DNA from: Saprospiraceae bacterium
GTDB lineage: Bacteria > Bacteroidota > Bacteroidia > Chitinophagales > Saprospiraceae
Assembly: GCA_013042795.1 (NCBI GenBank)
Contig: JABDPK010000072.1
Coordinates: forward strand, 1 to 13,797
Length of the DNA: 13,797 nucleotides
Reading direction: 5' to 3'
Each line of letters begins with the position of its first letter. Position 1 is the stretch's first letter. Made by a program: the position numbers and the translations under genes. Below, in pieces: positions 6,205 through 13,488 of this stretch. The notes beneath the pieces were generated by a model. It searched no databases. It had not been told where the DNA came from and worked only from the letters and a program-made list of their open reading frames with translations.

Positions 6205-8805
6205 TTATTCAGGTTCAAATCCCAGGATAATATTGAATTGTCCGAAGTTTGCAGTTTTGTCGAATCCCCATCCATAATCAAATCCGAGCAATCCAAACAT
6301 TGGAAGGAAAACCCTCAAACCAAAACCAGCTGAGCGATTCAAATCAAAAGGATTGAATTCTTTGAAACTGGACCATGAATTACCCCCCTGGACAAATCCG
6401 TGCACGTATATAGATGAATTCGGATTCAGGGATAACGGATAACGTAGTTCCATTGTCAACTTATCAAACACTGCAGCCCCTCCCCTGTTATTTTGTGGAA
6501 GATCCTGGACTCCATAGCCTCTCAATGAAATAATATCTTTACCGGTAATACCTACATTCTGATTGGAAAGACCATCTCCACCTACTTCAAACCTTTCGAA
6601 CGGAGCGATACCAATAGCATCGTTGTAAGCACCAAGGAATCCAAATTTTATATTGGTAGCAAGTACAAGTTTATCAATAATATTGTAATACCACTCAGCA
6701 TTAAACCGCCATTTATGGTATTCAAGCCATTCATATTTATTTGCGTTCTCAGCAGTCAAAATTAAATTCTCTTCTTCTGCAGTTGTCAATGGATTTCCGG
6801 GTCCTCTTTCCTTATTGGCATCTGATATAAGTGTCTCTTTTTCGAGATCAGACAGCAACCAGTAGTTATCATCCCTGAAAAGAGAATATGGAGGTGTCAA
6901 TTGTATGGATAAAGAGATTCGTGATCCTCTTCTTGGAAAGATCGGATCTGCTACTGACGACCTGGAAAAGACCTGGTTAAAACTGATATTCTTGAAATTA
7001 CCATTGTCGATATTGATCAGTGAACCATTATCCAGTTCAACGAAAAATTGCCCAAAATCATAATCATCGAGCTTGATGGTCTCCAATGTCATTGTAGAAC
7101 TGATCGAAAAGAAATCATCTGGCCATTTCAACTGGGTACCAAGTCCTGTAAACAATCTTGTGATCTTTAATGATCCCTGACCAAAAAACTCCCTGTCAAA
7201 GGCTGAATGTACTGCTCCAACGGTAAATGAAGTCGGCCGCTTTCCTCCCAACCAGGGTTCTGTGAATGTAAAATTATATGACCGGAAGAACCGGCTGTTA
7301 CTTTGAGCTCTTAATGAAAGTTTTTGTCCATCTCCCTGCGGAAGAGGACTCCAGGTAGATCTGTCCTTTATGTTTGATATTGAGAAATTATTGAATGTCA
7401 CACCTAGTGTTCCAATAAGTCCGCTGGTCTGACCTCCATAACCTGCTGAAAGTTCAAGTTGATCTGATGGTCTTTCTTCGACAGTATATTCAATATCTAC
7501 TGTGCCGTTCTGCTGATTGATCGGTGTCTGGATATCCATATTCTCAGGATTAAAATACCCAAGGTTCATCACAGATCTCTGCGACCGAATTATATCTGAA
7601 CGACTGAATTTGTTTCCGGGCTTGGTACGCAATTCCCTTCTGATTACATGTTCGTGTGTCCTGTCGTTGCCTTTTATCACAACATTGGCAATAGTTGCCT
7701 GTGCACCTTCATAAATCTGCATTTCCATATCGATAGAATCGCCAACTATTGCAACTTCAACCGGATCAATATTAAAAAACAGATATCCGTCATCCAGGTA
7801 GAGAGAAGATACATCTCGACCATCTATACTGAATGTGAGCCTTTTTTCCAGCAACTCAGGGTTATATACATCGCCTTTATTGATTCCAAGTACATTGGTC
7901 AACTGATCACTGGTATATTTTGAATTACCCTTCCATGTGATATTCCTGAAGTAATACCTGTTTCCTTCATTTAAATGAATTTCAAACTGAAGATCACCAT
8001 TATAATCTCGCCAGATAGTATCATGTGTTACTGTAGCATCTCTGAATCCATTTGAATAATAAAAAGCTTTCAGATTATTCAGGTCCTCCTTATAGTCAAG
8101 CTCAACATACTTTGACTTTTTCAAAAGGGTTCCTTTTTCCTTTGTATTCTTTAATTTTCTCTTCAGTTTTTGATCTGGAAACTGTCTGTTACCAATAATA
8201 TTGATACTGCTGATTTTTACCTTCTCATTTTTTTCAATATTAAATACCAATCGAACAGTATTCGGTTTAAGCTCGTCTTCATATTCTTCGATAGTGATTT
8301 TTGCATCATAGAAACCCTTTTCCTTGTAAAATTCTCTTAATTTCTGACGGGCTAGTGACTTGATGTCTTCGGTCACAATCGATCCCTTTTTGTTTATGTT
8401 ATCTATGATTTCAGTGAGGTCGCTGTGTTTGTTTTTGTTTTCGCCCTTAATGCTATACCGTGATAACGTAGGCCTGTCCACAAGAATAATTTCAAGGAAT
8501 ATCAGATCATCTTCAATCTTTTGTTGCAGAATCTGAACATCCTCGAATAATTGAAGACGCCAGAGCGCTTTGATGGCTTTGGGAATATCATCCCCTGGAA
8601 TCGTCAGTTCCTTTCCCTCTCTTAATCCTGCTATTGATTTTATGGCATTTCTGTCACGGCTTTCAGCTCCGGTGATTTCTATGCCACCAATATTAAAAGT
8701 ACGCTTGTTGGCATAATCATAGGTCTTTATAGCATCCTTTTCCTGACCTGAAAGGATTCCGGTACAGCCTGCAAATAGGAATATGAAAAGTATAATTCTA
8801 CTCAT
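6205..8805 (-). CDS. bamA: Outer-membrane protein assembly factor BamA (Omp85)
   Basis: An 866-residue outer-membrane protein, the central subunit of the machine that inserts beta-barrel proteins. After a signal sequence (about 1-20) come five POTRA domains at roughly 36-111, 113-190, 195-283, 286-369 and 370-445. Repeated glycine and basic patterns such as INIIGNRQFP and VVIKGNDRTHEHVIRREL mark them. The Omp85 barrel runs from about 447 to the end and carries the conserved loop-6 LRGYG (761-765), preceded by ERFEVGGDGL. A 50-60-residue acidic, non-barrel-like insertion at about 645-700 would sit in an extracellular loop. LFAGC near residue 14 looks like a loose lipobox, but type I cleavage near LSGQ is equally possible. 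The protein ends LGFEPE, so the aromatic residue common at barrel C-termini is not last. It lies 123 bp downstream of uppS, an arrangement common in Bacteroidota as I recall it. Confidence 0.95.
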   Translation of the reverse strand: MSRIILFIFLFAGCTGILSGQEKDAIKTYDYANKRTFNIGGIEITGAESRDRNAIKSIAGLREGKELTIPGDDIPKAIKALWRLQLFEDVQILQQKIEDDLIFLEIILVDRPTLSRYSIKGENKNKHSDLTEIIDNINKKGSIVTEDIKSLARQKLREFYKEKGFYDAKITIEEYEDELKPNTVRLVFNIEKNEKVKISSINIIGNRQFPDQKLKRKLKNTKEKGTLLKKSKYVELDYKEDLNNLKAFYYSNGFRDATVTHDTIWRDYNGDLQFEIHLNEGNRYYFRNITWKGNSKYTSDQLTNVLGINKGDVYNPELLEKRLTFSIDGRDVSSLYLDDGYLFFNIDPVEVAIVGDSIDMEMQIYEGAQATIANVVIKGNDRTHEHVIRRELRTKPGNKFSRSDIIRSQRSVMNLGYFNPENMDIQTPINQQNGTVDIEYTVEERPSDQLELSAGYGGQTSGLIGTLGVTFNNFSISNIKDRSTWSPLPQGDGQKLSLRAQSNSRFFRSYNFTFTEPWLGGKRPTSFTVGAVHSAFDREFFGQGSLKITRLFTGLGTQLKWPDDFFSISSTMTLETIKLDDYDFGQFFVELDNGSLINIDNGNFKNISFNQVFSRSSVADPIFPRRGSRISLSIQLTPPYSLFRDDNYWLLSDLEKETLISDANKERGPGNPLTTAEEENLILTAENANKYEWLEYHKWRFNAEWYYNIIDKLVLATNIKFGFLGAYNDAIGIAPFERFEVGGDGLSNQNVGITGKDIISLRGYGVQDLPQNNRGGAAVFDKLTMELRYPLSLNPNSSIYVHGFVQGGNSWSSFKEFNPFDLNRSAGFGLRVFLPMFGLLGFDYGWGFDKTANFGQFNIILGFEPE

Positions 8806-8833
8806 CAGAGTATCAAATCTTTGTAAAAGAATG

Positions 8834-8841
8834 CAAACGTA
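8834..8841 (-). promoter_or_regulatory. Candidate -7 promoter element upstream of bamA
   Basis: On the minus strand this site reads TACGTTTG, an exact match to the Bacteroidota -7 consensus TAnnTTTG, about 29 bases before the bamA ATG. No convincing TTTG-type -33 element is found 19-21 bp further upstream. It may allow bamA to be transcribed separately from uppS. The rest of the 8806-8928 gap shows nothing else I can name. Confidence 0.3.
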
Positions 8842-8928
8842 ATCACTTTATTCTGTCTTTTACTATGGTTTAACGATTCTTTAATTAATAAGATGGGAAA
8901 TAACGGTATGGTAAGACGAATTCCCGGA

Positions 8929-9675
8929 TTAAGTAGTTATTTGCTCTGAAATTTTACCAAATCTCCTTTCCCTGGACTGGTAGTCGATAATAGCATCATA
9001 TAAATGCACCTTTCTGAAATCAGGCCAGTATACATCAGTAAAATAAAATTCTGAATAGGCCATTTGCCATAAGAGATAATTACTTATCCGGAATTCACCG
9101 CTGGTCCGGATCATTAATTCCGGATCGGGCATATCACCGGTCTGTAAAAATGATGAAACAAGGCCATTTGTAATATCTTCGGTTTTTATCCTTCCTTCCC
9201 TGACCTCCTCAGCTATGGTTTTTACTGTTTCGGTGATTTCCCACCGGGAACTATAATTCAAAGCAAGCGTGAGCGTCATACCGGTATTCCCTTCGGTCTG
9301 GTCGATTCCATCCATTAGTGCATTATAGGTTTTCTTGGGTAATTTGTTAAGATCACCAATGGCATTCAGCCTGATATTGTTTTCATTCAATGTAATTACT
9401 TCTTTTCTGACAGTTTCTATCAGCAAATGCATCAGGGCATTAACCTCTAATTTCGGTCTGTTCCAGTTTTCAGTAGAAAATGCATATAGCGTCAGGTAGG
9501 ATATACCCAATTCTGCCGAAGACTCTGTAATTTCTCGTACTGCTTTGACACCATTTTGATGCCCAAATATCCTCGGTTTGCCATGCTTTTTAGCCCAACG
9601 GCCATTACCATCCATGATCACAGCTATGTGAACAGGAATATTTTTTAAATCTATCTTGCTTTTTAAATCTAACAT
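8929..9675 (-). CDS. uppS: Undecaprenyl diphosphate synthase (cis-isoprenyl transferase)
   Basis: A 248-residue cytoplasmic enzyme that condenses isopentenyl diphosphate units in cis onto farnesyl diphosphate to form undecaprenyl diphosphate, precursor of the lipid carrier for peptidoglycan and surface polysaccharides. Family signatures are complete: HIAVIMDGNGRWAKKHG (16-32) with the catalytic aspartate D22, H39, FSTENWNRP (66-74), ALNYSSRWEI (138-147), and RTSGEFRISNYLLWQ (190-204), followed by AYSEFYF with E209 at the metal-binding position. NYSSR in place of the NYGGR known from E. coli is what I would expect in Bacteroidota. Length matches the family. The ATG is supported by a promoter-like site about 64-93 bp upstream. 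It is transcribed away from the small lipoprotein gene and towards bamA. Confidence 0.96.
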   Translation of the reverse strand: MLDLKSKIDLKNIPVHIAVIMDGNGRWAKKHGKPRIFGHQNGVKAVREITESSAELGISYLTLYAFSTENWNRPKLEVNALMHLLIETVRKEVITLNENNIRLNAIGDLNKLPKKTYNALMDGIDQTEGNTGMTLTLALNYSSRWEITETVKTIAEEVREGRIKTEDITNGLVSSFLQTGDMPDPELMIRTSGEFRISNYLLWQMAYSEFYFTDVYWPDFRKVHLYDAIIDYQSRERRFGKISEQITT

Positions 9676-9682
9676 CTAAAAA

Positions 9683-9704
9683 AAACCTAGGTTTGTATAC
9701 AAAC
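9683..9704. promoter_or_regulatory. Two overlapping perfect palindromes (possible operator)
   Basis: AAACCTAGGTTT (9683-9694, 12 bp) and GTTTGTATACAAAC (9691-9704, 14 bp) are each perfect inverted repeats and share four bases. Allowing one bulged G, the second extends to CTAG/CTAG arms across 9687-9707. The site is 8 bp upstream of the uppS start codon and downstream of its predicted promoter. It also contains TAGGTTTG (9688-9695), a + strand match to the Bacteroidota -7 element TAnnTTTG. Such dyads are typical of dimeric repressor sites or of RNA hairpins in a leader; which one applies here is inference. Confidence 0.45.
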
Positions 9705-9738
9705 TAGAGAGTACAGTTCAAATTTCGTTTAAATTTAG

Positions 9739-9768
9739 CAAAAGTACCTAGTTATATAATCAAGCCAA
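9739..9768 (-). promoter_or_regulatory. Predicted uppS promoter (Bacteroidota type)
   Basis: On the minus strand, TTG at 9768-9766 is followed by 19 bases and then TACTTTTG at 9746-9739. The second element matches the Bacteroidota -7 consensus TAnnTTTG exactly, and the first matches the core of the TTTG -33 element at the expected spacing. Transcription would begin roughly 55-60 bases before the uppS ATG, so the palindromes at 9683-9704 would lie within the leader. Confidence 0.45.
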
Positions 9769-9779
9769 TATCATATAAA

Positions 9780-10274
9780 ATGATAAAACACATTCTTTAT
9801 TTTATTTTAATTGTATTTATTTCTTCCTGTACCCAGGATCCGTGCCTTACAAAAGACCAATTTCTCAAAAGCACAGATTCCTTTTTTGAAAGTTTTAATG
9901 AATCCGCAGATGCACTTGATGTCCAATCCAAAGCTGATTTTGAAAAACGATATGAAGCATTTGTAAACAATTGTTACAAAAAATACCAGGAAGAGTTAAG
10001 CATTAAGGAAAAACAGGATTTTTGGAAAAAATCTTTAAATTTTTACCTTGATCTTTATGATGGAAAACTTGAAAGTCTACTTGAAGAAGCCGATGAAGAT
10101 CCATTCAAAAAATATGTCAAAGGAGAGATTGAACAGCTCATTAAGGATTCCGGGACAGAATACATGAATGAAATAGCAGAACTTCTTGGTGATGAACTAC
10201 CTAAAATACTTGAAAGCTTTCTGGGTGACCTCGAAAAACTTGGACAGGATTTGATTAAAATTTTCCAGGATTAA
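9780..10274 (+). CDS. Small acidic lipoprotein, function unknown
   Basis: I do not recognise this 164-residue protein. It begins with a short lipoprotein signal peptide: a basic start (MIKH), a hydrophobic stretch 5-14 and the lipobox ISSC with the lipidated cysteine at 17. A second cysteine follows at 22 and a third near 65. The mature part is rich in Lys, Glu, Asp and Phe and looks mainly alpha-helical and amphipathic (for example KYVKGEIEQLIKD and the C-terminal EKLGQDLIKIF). No catalytic motif or membrane segment is seen beyond the signal. A membrane-anchored periplasmic or surface helical bundle is the most that can be said. It diverges from uppS across a 104-bp gap and is only 9 bp ahead of the WecA-type transferase, so it probably heads that operon. 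Confidence 0.75.
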   Translation: MIKHILYFILIVFISSCTQDPCLTKDQFLKSTDSFFESFNESADALDVQSKADFEKRYEAFVNNCYKKYQEELSIKEKQDFWKKSLNFYLDLYDGKLESLLEEADEDPFKKYVKGEIEQLIKDSGTEYMNEIAELLGDELPKILESFLGDLEKLGQDLIKIFQD

Positions 10275-10283
10275 AGTATTGGA

Positions 10284-11345
10284 ATGTACGAAATCTTACT
10301 TGCTTTTGTAACTGCCTTCGCATTGACATTCTTTGCCATACCTTCTATAATCAGTATTGCAAGAAAAAAACAATTTGTAGATGAACCCGGCGAACGAAAA
10401 GCTCATGACGTATCAACACCTTCCCTTGGTGGCATTGGCATTTTTGCAGGTACACTTTTCTCAATTGTTCTGTGGACACCACTTACTTTTTTCGGTGAGT
10501 TGCAATACATACTTAGTGCCTTTATTATCATTTTCTTTATAGGTGCAAAAGATGACATTGATCCTATCGAACCCTGGAAAAAACTGGTTGGTGAATTTAT
10601 CGCTGCAGGTATACTGATCTATTTTTCTGATATTCGGATTACAAGTTTCTATGGTATATTCGGCATCAGTGAAGTACCACTCTTTTTAAGTGTTATTGTT
10701 ACTCTGCTTACAATAGTATTGATTATAAACGCATTTAACCTGATAGATGGCATTGATGGTCTTGCCGGTAGCGTCGGTGCCCTTGTCTCGATCACTTTCG
10801 GAACCTGGTTTTTTCTAGTTGACCGGGCCGATATGGCTGCCATTTCATTTGCTCTTGCCGGTTCTGTCATTGCTTTCCTGTATTACAATATTACGCCGGC
10901 AAAGATATTTATGGGAGATACAGGTTCTCTGATCATTGGATTAGCCACAAGTATCCTTGCCATCAATTTTATTGAACATCACCAGGTATTACTTGATTCG
11001 AAATATGCATTCAGAGCACCGCCGGGTGTGGCCATAGGCATATTGATTATTCCACTCTTTGATACACTTCGGGTTTTTGCCATGCGAATGATCAGAGGCA
11101 AGTCTCCGTTTCAACCTGATAAAAATCATATTCATCATTTGTTATTGAGCAGTGGACTGACACATATGCAATCAACAATGATTTTGATTAGTGTGAACCT
11201 GTTTTTCATTCTTCTTGTACTATATCTTCCTGATATGAGGACGATTTTCCTATTGATTTTCCTCCTCATCATAGCTTCATTTCTTACCTTGATCCTTTAC
11301 CTTGTTCTGCATTTGAAATCCCAAAAAAGATACAAGGCGTTATGA
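10284..11345 (+). CDS. wecA: WecA/TagO-type polyprenyl-phosphate sugar-1-phosphate transferase (glycosyltransferase family 4)
   Basis: A 353-residue inner-membrane enzyme with about ten or eleven hydrophobic segments. Family members move a sugar-1-phosphate, usually GlcNAc-1-P from UDP-GlcNAc, onto undecaprenyl phosphate, the first step in making many surface glycans. Visible motifs are DEPGERKAHDVSTPSLGG (33-50), the AKDDID aspartate pair (D90, D91), NAFNLIDGIDGLAG (149-162), KIFMGDTGS (207-215) and HIHH (282-285). HIHH in the last cytoplasmic loop is the WecA/TagO form and argues against MraY. The exact sugar is not readable from sequence. The start lies 9 bp after the lipoprotein gene, with no strong ribosome-binding site. 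The stop overlaps the crcB start as ATGA. The substrate carrier derives from the product of uppS, which diverges just upstream. Confidence 0.9.
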   Translation: MYEILLAFVTAFALTFFAIPSIISIARKKQFVDEPGERKAHDVSTPSLGGIGIFAGTLFSIVLWTPLTFFGELQYILSAFIIIFFIGAKDDIDPIEPWKKLVGEFIAAGILIYFSDIRITSFYGIFGISEVPLFLSVIVTLLTIVLIINAFNLIDGIDGLAGSVGALVSITFGTWFFLVDRADMAAISFALAGSVIAFLYYNITPAKIFMGDTGSLIIGLATSILAINFIEHHQVLLDSKYAFRAPPGVAIGILIIPLFDTLRVFAMRMIRGKSPFQPDKNHIHHLLLSSGLTHMQSTMILISVNLFFILLVLYLPDMRTIFLLIFLLIIASFLTLILYLVLHLKSQKRYKAL

Positions 11346-11701
11346 ATTTTTTCTATGTTTTTCTTGGAGGAGGTTTAGGTGCACTCAGCAGATATGGCAT
11401 TGCCAGGCTTGTGCCAGTTGCAACCCATGGGTTCCCATGGGCTACATTCATTACAAATATTATAAGCTGTATTTTTCTCGGGTATCTTCTAGGGCTGACT
11501 CTGAATAAGGGGTTGGATAACAGGTTACAGCTTTTATTGATGACAGGCTTTTGTGGTGGGTTCAGCACATTTTCGAGCTATACCGCAGAAACTTTAAAAC
11601 TACTGGAACAACAACAATACAGTTTGGTGCTTATCTATGTATTTGCAAGTATACTGCTGTGCTTAATCTGTATGTGGATTGGCATAAAAATTTCAACCTG
11701 A
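11342..11701 (+). CDS. crcB: Fluoride channel CrcB/FluC
   Basis: A 119-residue inner-membrane protein with four hydrophobic helices. Family members are dual-topology dimers that let fluoride leave the cell down its gradient. Signatures are GGGLGALSRYG (9-19), FPWATFITN (31-39, with the pore asparagine N39) and TGFCGGFSTFSSYTAE (68-83), which carries the phenylalanine and central sodium-site region. Two small differences from the usual pattern are Ala34 where glycine is common before Thr, and Ser42 where glycine is common after the pore Asn; neither looks disabling. The ATG overlaps the preceding stop by four bases, so it is translated with the WecA-type gene. No separate fluoride-riboswitch leader could fit, since there is no gap upstream. 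Confidence 0.94.
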   Translation: MNFFYVFLGGGLGALSRYGIARLVPVATHGFPWATFITNIISCIFLGYLLGLTLNKGLDNRLQLLLMTGFCGGFSTFSSYTAETLKLLEQQQYSLVLIYVFASILLCLICMWIGIKIST

Positions 11702-11811
11702 TCAGTACATTTCTACCTTTTGTTGATTATAATTAAAAAAGGAATATTGAAAATCTGATTAAACCTTGATGATTTTTTATGTTCTAAGCTATGTATAATT
11801 AACTCAGACGA
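11702..11811. other. A+T-rich gap between crcB and the DUF1800 gene
   Basis: This 110-bp gap has no plausible coding frame. It holds a weak A/T inverted repeat (CCTTTT 11716-11721 with AAAAGG near 11737-11742) without a following U-run. TTGATG at 11766 and TATAAT at 11794-11799 are 22 bp apart, too far for an ordinary promoter. A near-match to TAnnTTTG with one extra base lies at 11714-11722. None of these is convincing. Confidence 0.3.
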
Positions 11812-13470
11812 ATGGAAAACCTCTATGTGAAACACACTAATACAGCTGCCATACCTCCATTTAATGCAGATGATCTTGATAAATTTAAAGGAGAGTGGAA
11901 CTTCCAGACTGCAGCTCATTTATTACGGCGAACGACTTTTGGAGCAAGCAACATTCAAATTCGGCAAGCAGCTGACAGCACCTTGGATGAAATCATTGAG
12001 ACACTTTTTGAAAGTACAGCTTTGCCTGAAGAACCAGTAAACTACTTTTTTGAAGATGATCCTGAAGTGCCTATAGGTGAATCCTGGATCAACAAACCAT
12101 ACTATCCCAGAAACAATGACCAACTTGACTTCCAGGCCCAAGAAATATCGCGACGCAGATCATTACGCGCATGGATATTGAAAACGATCATGGAATCCGG
12201 GATTAATATCAGGGAGAAGATGACTCTCTTCTGGCATAATCATTTCGTAACGCAACTGTCGGTGATTATGGATCCCAATTTTATTTATCACAATAACCAC
12301 ACCTTAAGGATAAATGCCACAGGGAATTTCAAAACACTGGTTGAAAATATGACCATTGACCCAGCTATGCTCAGATATCTCAACGGCAATCAGAATAACC
12401 AAAATGCCCCAAATGAAAACTACGCCAGAGAGCTGTTAGAACTGTTTACAATCGGTAAAGGTGCTCTCGCAGGACCAAATGATTATACGACTTTTACAGA
12501 AGATGATGTTATTTCTGCCGCCAAAGTACTGACAGGATGGAGGGATATAGGTTTCAGGAACAGTGATGGCATTCCTGCTGGTTCGAGATATGTTAACCCA
12601 CTTCACGACAAATCGACAAAAGTATTCTCACACAGGTTCAATAACCAATCCATTTCCAACCAGGGACCAGATGAATATATTGCACTAATCAATATGATTT
12701 TTGAACAGGAAGAGGTTTCAAGGTTCATTGCACGAAAACTCTACAGGTGGTTTGTATACTATGATATTTCAGCCGAAGTGGAAAGCAATATTATTGAACC
12801 CATGGCCACTATGATCAGGGATAATAATTATGAAATTGAACCTGTTTTAAAAACACTGTTAAGCAGCAACCATTTCTTTAATATCTGCATCGTAGGTCCA
12901 ATGATAAAGAATCCAGTTGATTTCTTCTTCAATATGCTGATTCATCATAAAGTTCAATTACCTGGTAATCTCTTATTACAATATAGAATCCTGAATAGGC
13001 TGACCAATGTATTTGAAACTTTGGAAATGGTTTATTTCGAACCGCCGGGTGTGGCCGGGTGGAAGGCCTATTACCAGGCACCTTTATATTACCGCATCTG
13101 GATCAATTCAGTAACATTAGCCAACAGGCAAAATATTACGAACCTGATCGTTTCAGGAAATGTTGCCATTGGTGATTTTGCTCTGACCATTGATCTCCTG
13201 GAATACATTTCCGAACTCTCAAATCCATATGATCCTAATGATTTGATTTACGAGATCACCAATGGTATTTTTCCAAATGGGATAACTGACCTTCAGAAAG
13301 ATTTCCTGAAAGAAATATTGATTCCTGGTTTACCTGACTTCGAATGGACGGTTGAATATTCTGACTACCTCGGGGATCCTGAAAATGAAGATAAAAAACA
13401 GGCCGTTCTCACCAAACTAAGTGCATTATTTACCTCTATGTTCAGCATGCCGGAATATTACCTCAGTTAA
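11812..13470 (+). CDS. DUF1800 domain-containing protein
   Basis: A 552-residue protein of the DUF1800 family, whose biochemical function is not established. Family landmarks in order are AAHLLRRTTFG (34-44), REKMTLFWHNHFVTQ (134-148), NENYARELLELFTIG (201-215), DDVISAAKVLTGWR (231-244), HDKSTKVF (265-272), ARKLYRWFVYYD (307-318) and FEPPGVAGWKAYY (409-421). The conserved histidine-rich FWHNHF and PPGVAGW segments are intact. There is no signal peptide at the N-terminus (MENLYVKHTNTAAIPPFN), and I find no better upstream start. It is separated from crcB by 110 bp, so it probably has its own promoter, though none is convincing. The next gene, 18 bp on, is DUF1501, the usual partner of this family, so the two probably act together. 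Confidence 0.92.
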   Translation: MENLYVKHTNTAAIPPFNADDLDKFKGEWNFQTAAHLLRRTTFGASNIQIRQAADSTLDEIIETLFESTALPEEPVNYFFEDDPEVPIGESWINKPYYPRNNDQLDFQAQEISRRRSLRAWILKTIMESGINIREKMTLFWHNHFVTQLSVIMDPNFIYHNNHTLRINATGNFKTLVENMTIDPAMLRYLNGNQNNQNAPNENYARELLELFTIGKGALAGPNDYTTFTEDDVISAAKVLTGWRDIGFRNSDGIPAGSRYVNPLHDKSTKVFSHRFNNQSISNQGPDEYIALINMIFEQEEVSRFIARKLYRWFVYYDISAEVESNIIEPMATMIRDNNYEIEPVLKTLLSSNHFFNICIVGPMIKNPVDFFFNMLIHHKVQLPGNLLLQYRILNRLTNVFETLEMVYFEPPGVAGWKAYYQAPLYYRIWINSVTLANRQNITNLIVSGNVAIGDFALTIDLLEYISELSNPYDPNDLIYEITNGIFPNGITDLQKDFLKEILIPGLPDFEWTVEYSDYLGDPENEDKKQAVLTKLSALFTSMFSMPEYYLS

Positions 13471-13488
13471 CCTTTTAAATCTGAAACA

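Noticed and set aside
7648..7923. Plus-strand open frame of 91 residues opposite bamA
   Set aside because: It is antisense to the POTRA region, and its cysteine- and isoleucine-rich composition reflects the complementary strand.
9755..9760. TATAAT as a -10 box for the small lipoprotein gene
   Set aside because: No matching -35 element lies at suitable spacing, and in Bacteroidota the primary sigma factor prefers TAnnTTTG; in an A+T-rich gap this hexamer arises easily by chance.
11551..11736. Plus-strand open frame of 61 residues overlapping the end of crcB
   Set aside because: It is a shifted frame of the CrcB coding sequence with no independent start signal.
11716..11742. Hairpin after crcB as a terminator
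   Set aside because: The stem has six pairs, mostly A-T, a loop of about 15 bases and no U-run afterwards.
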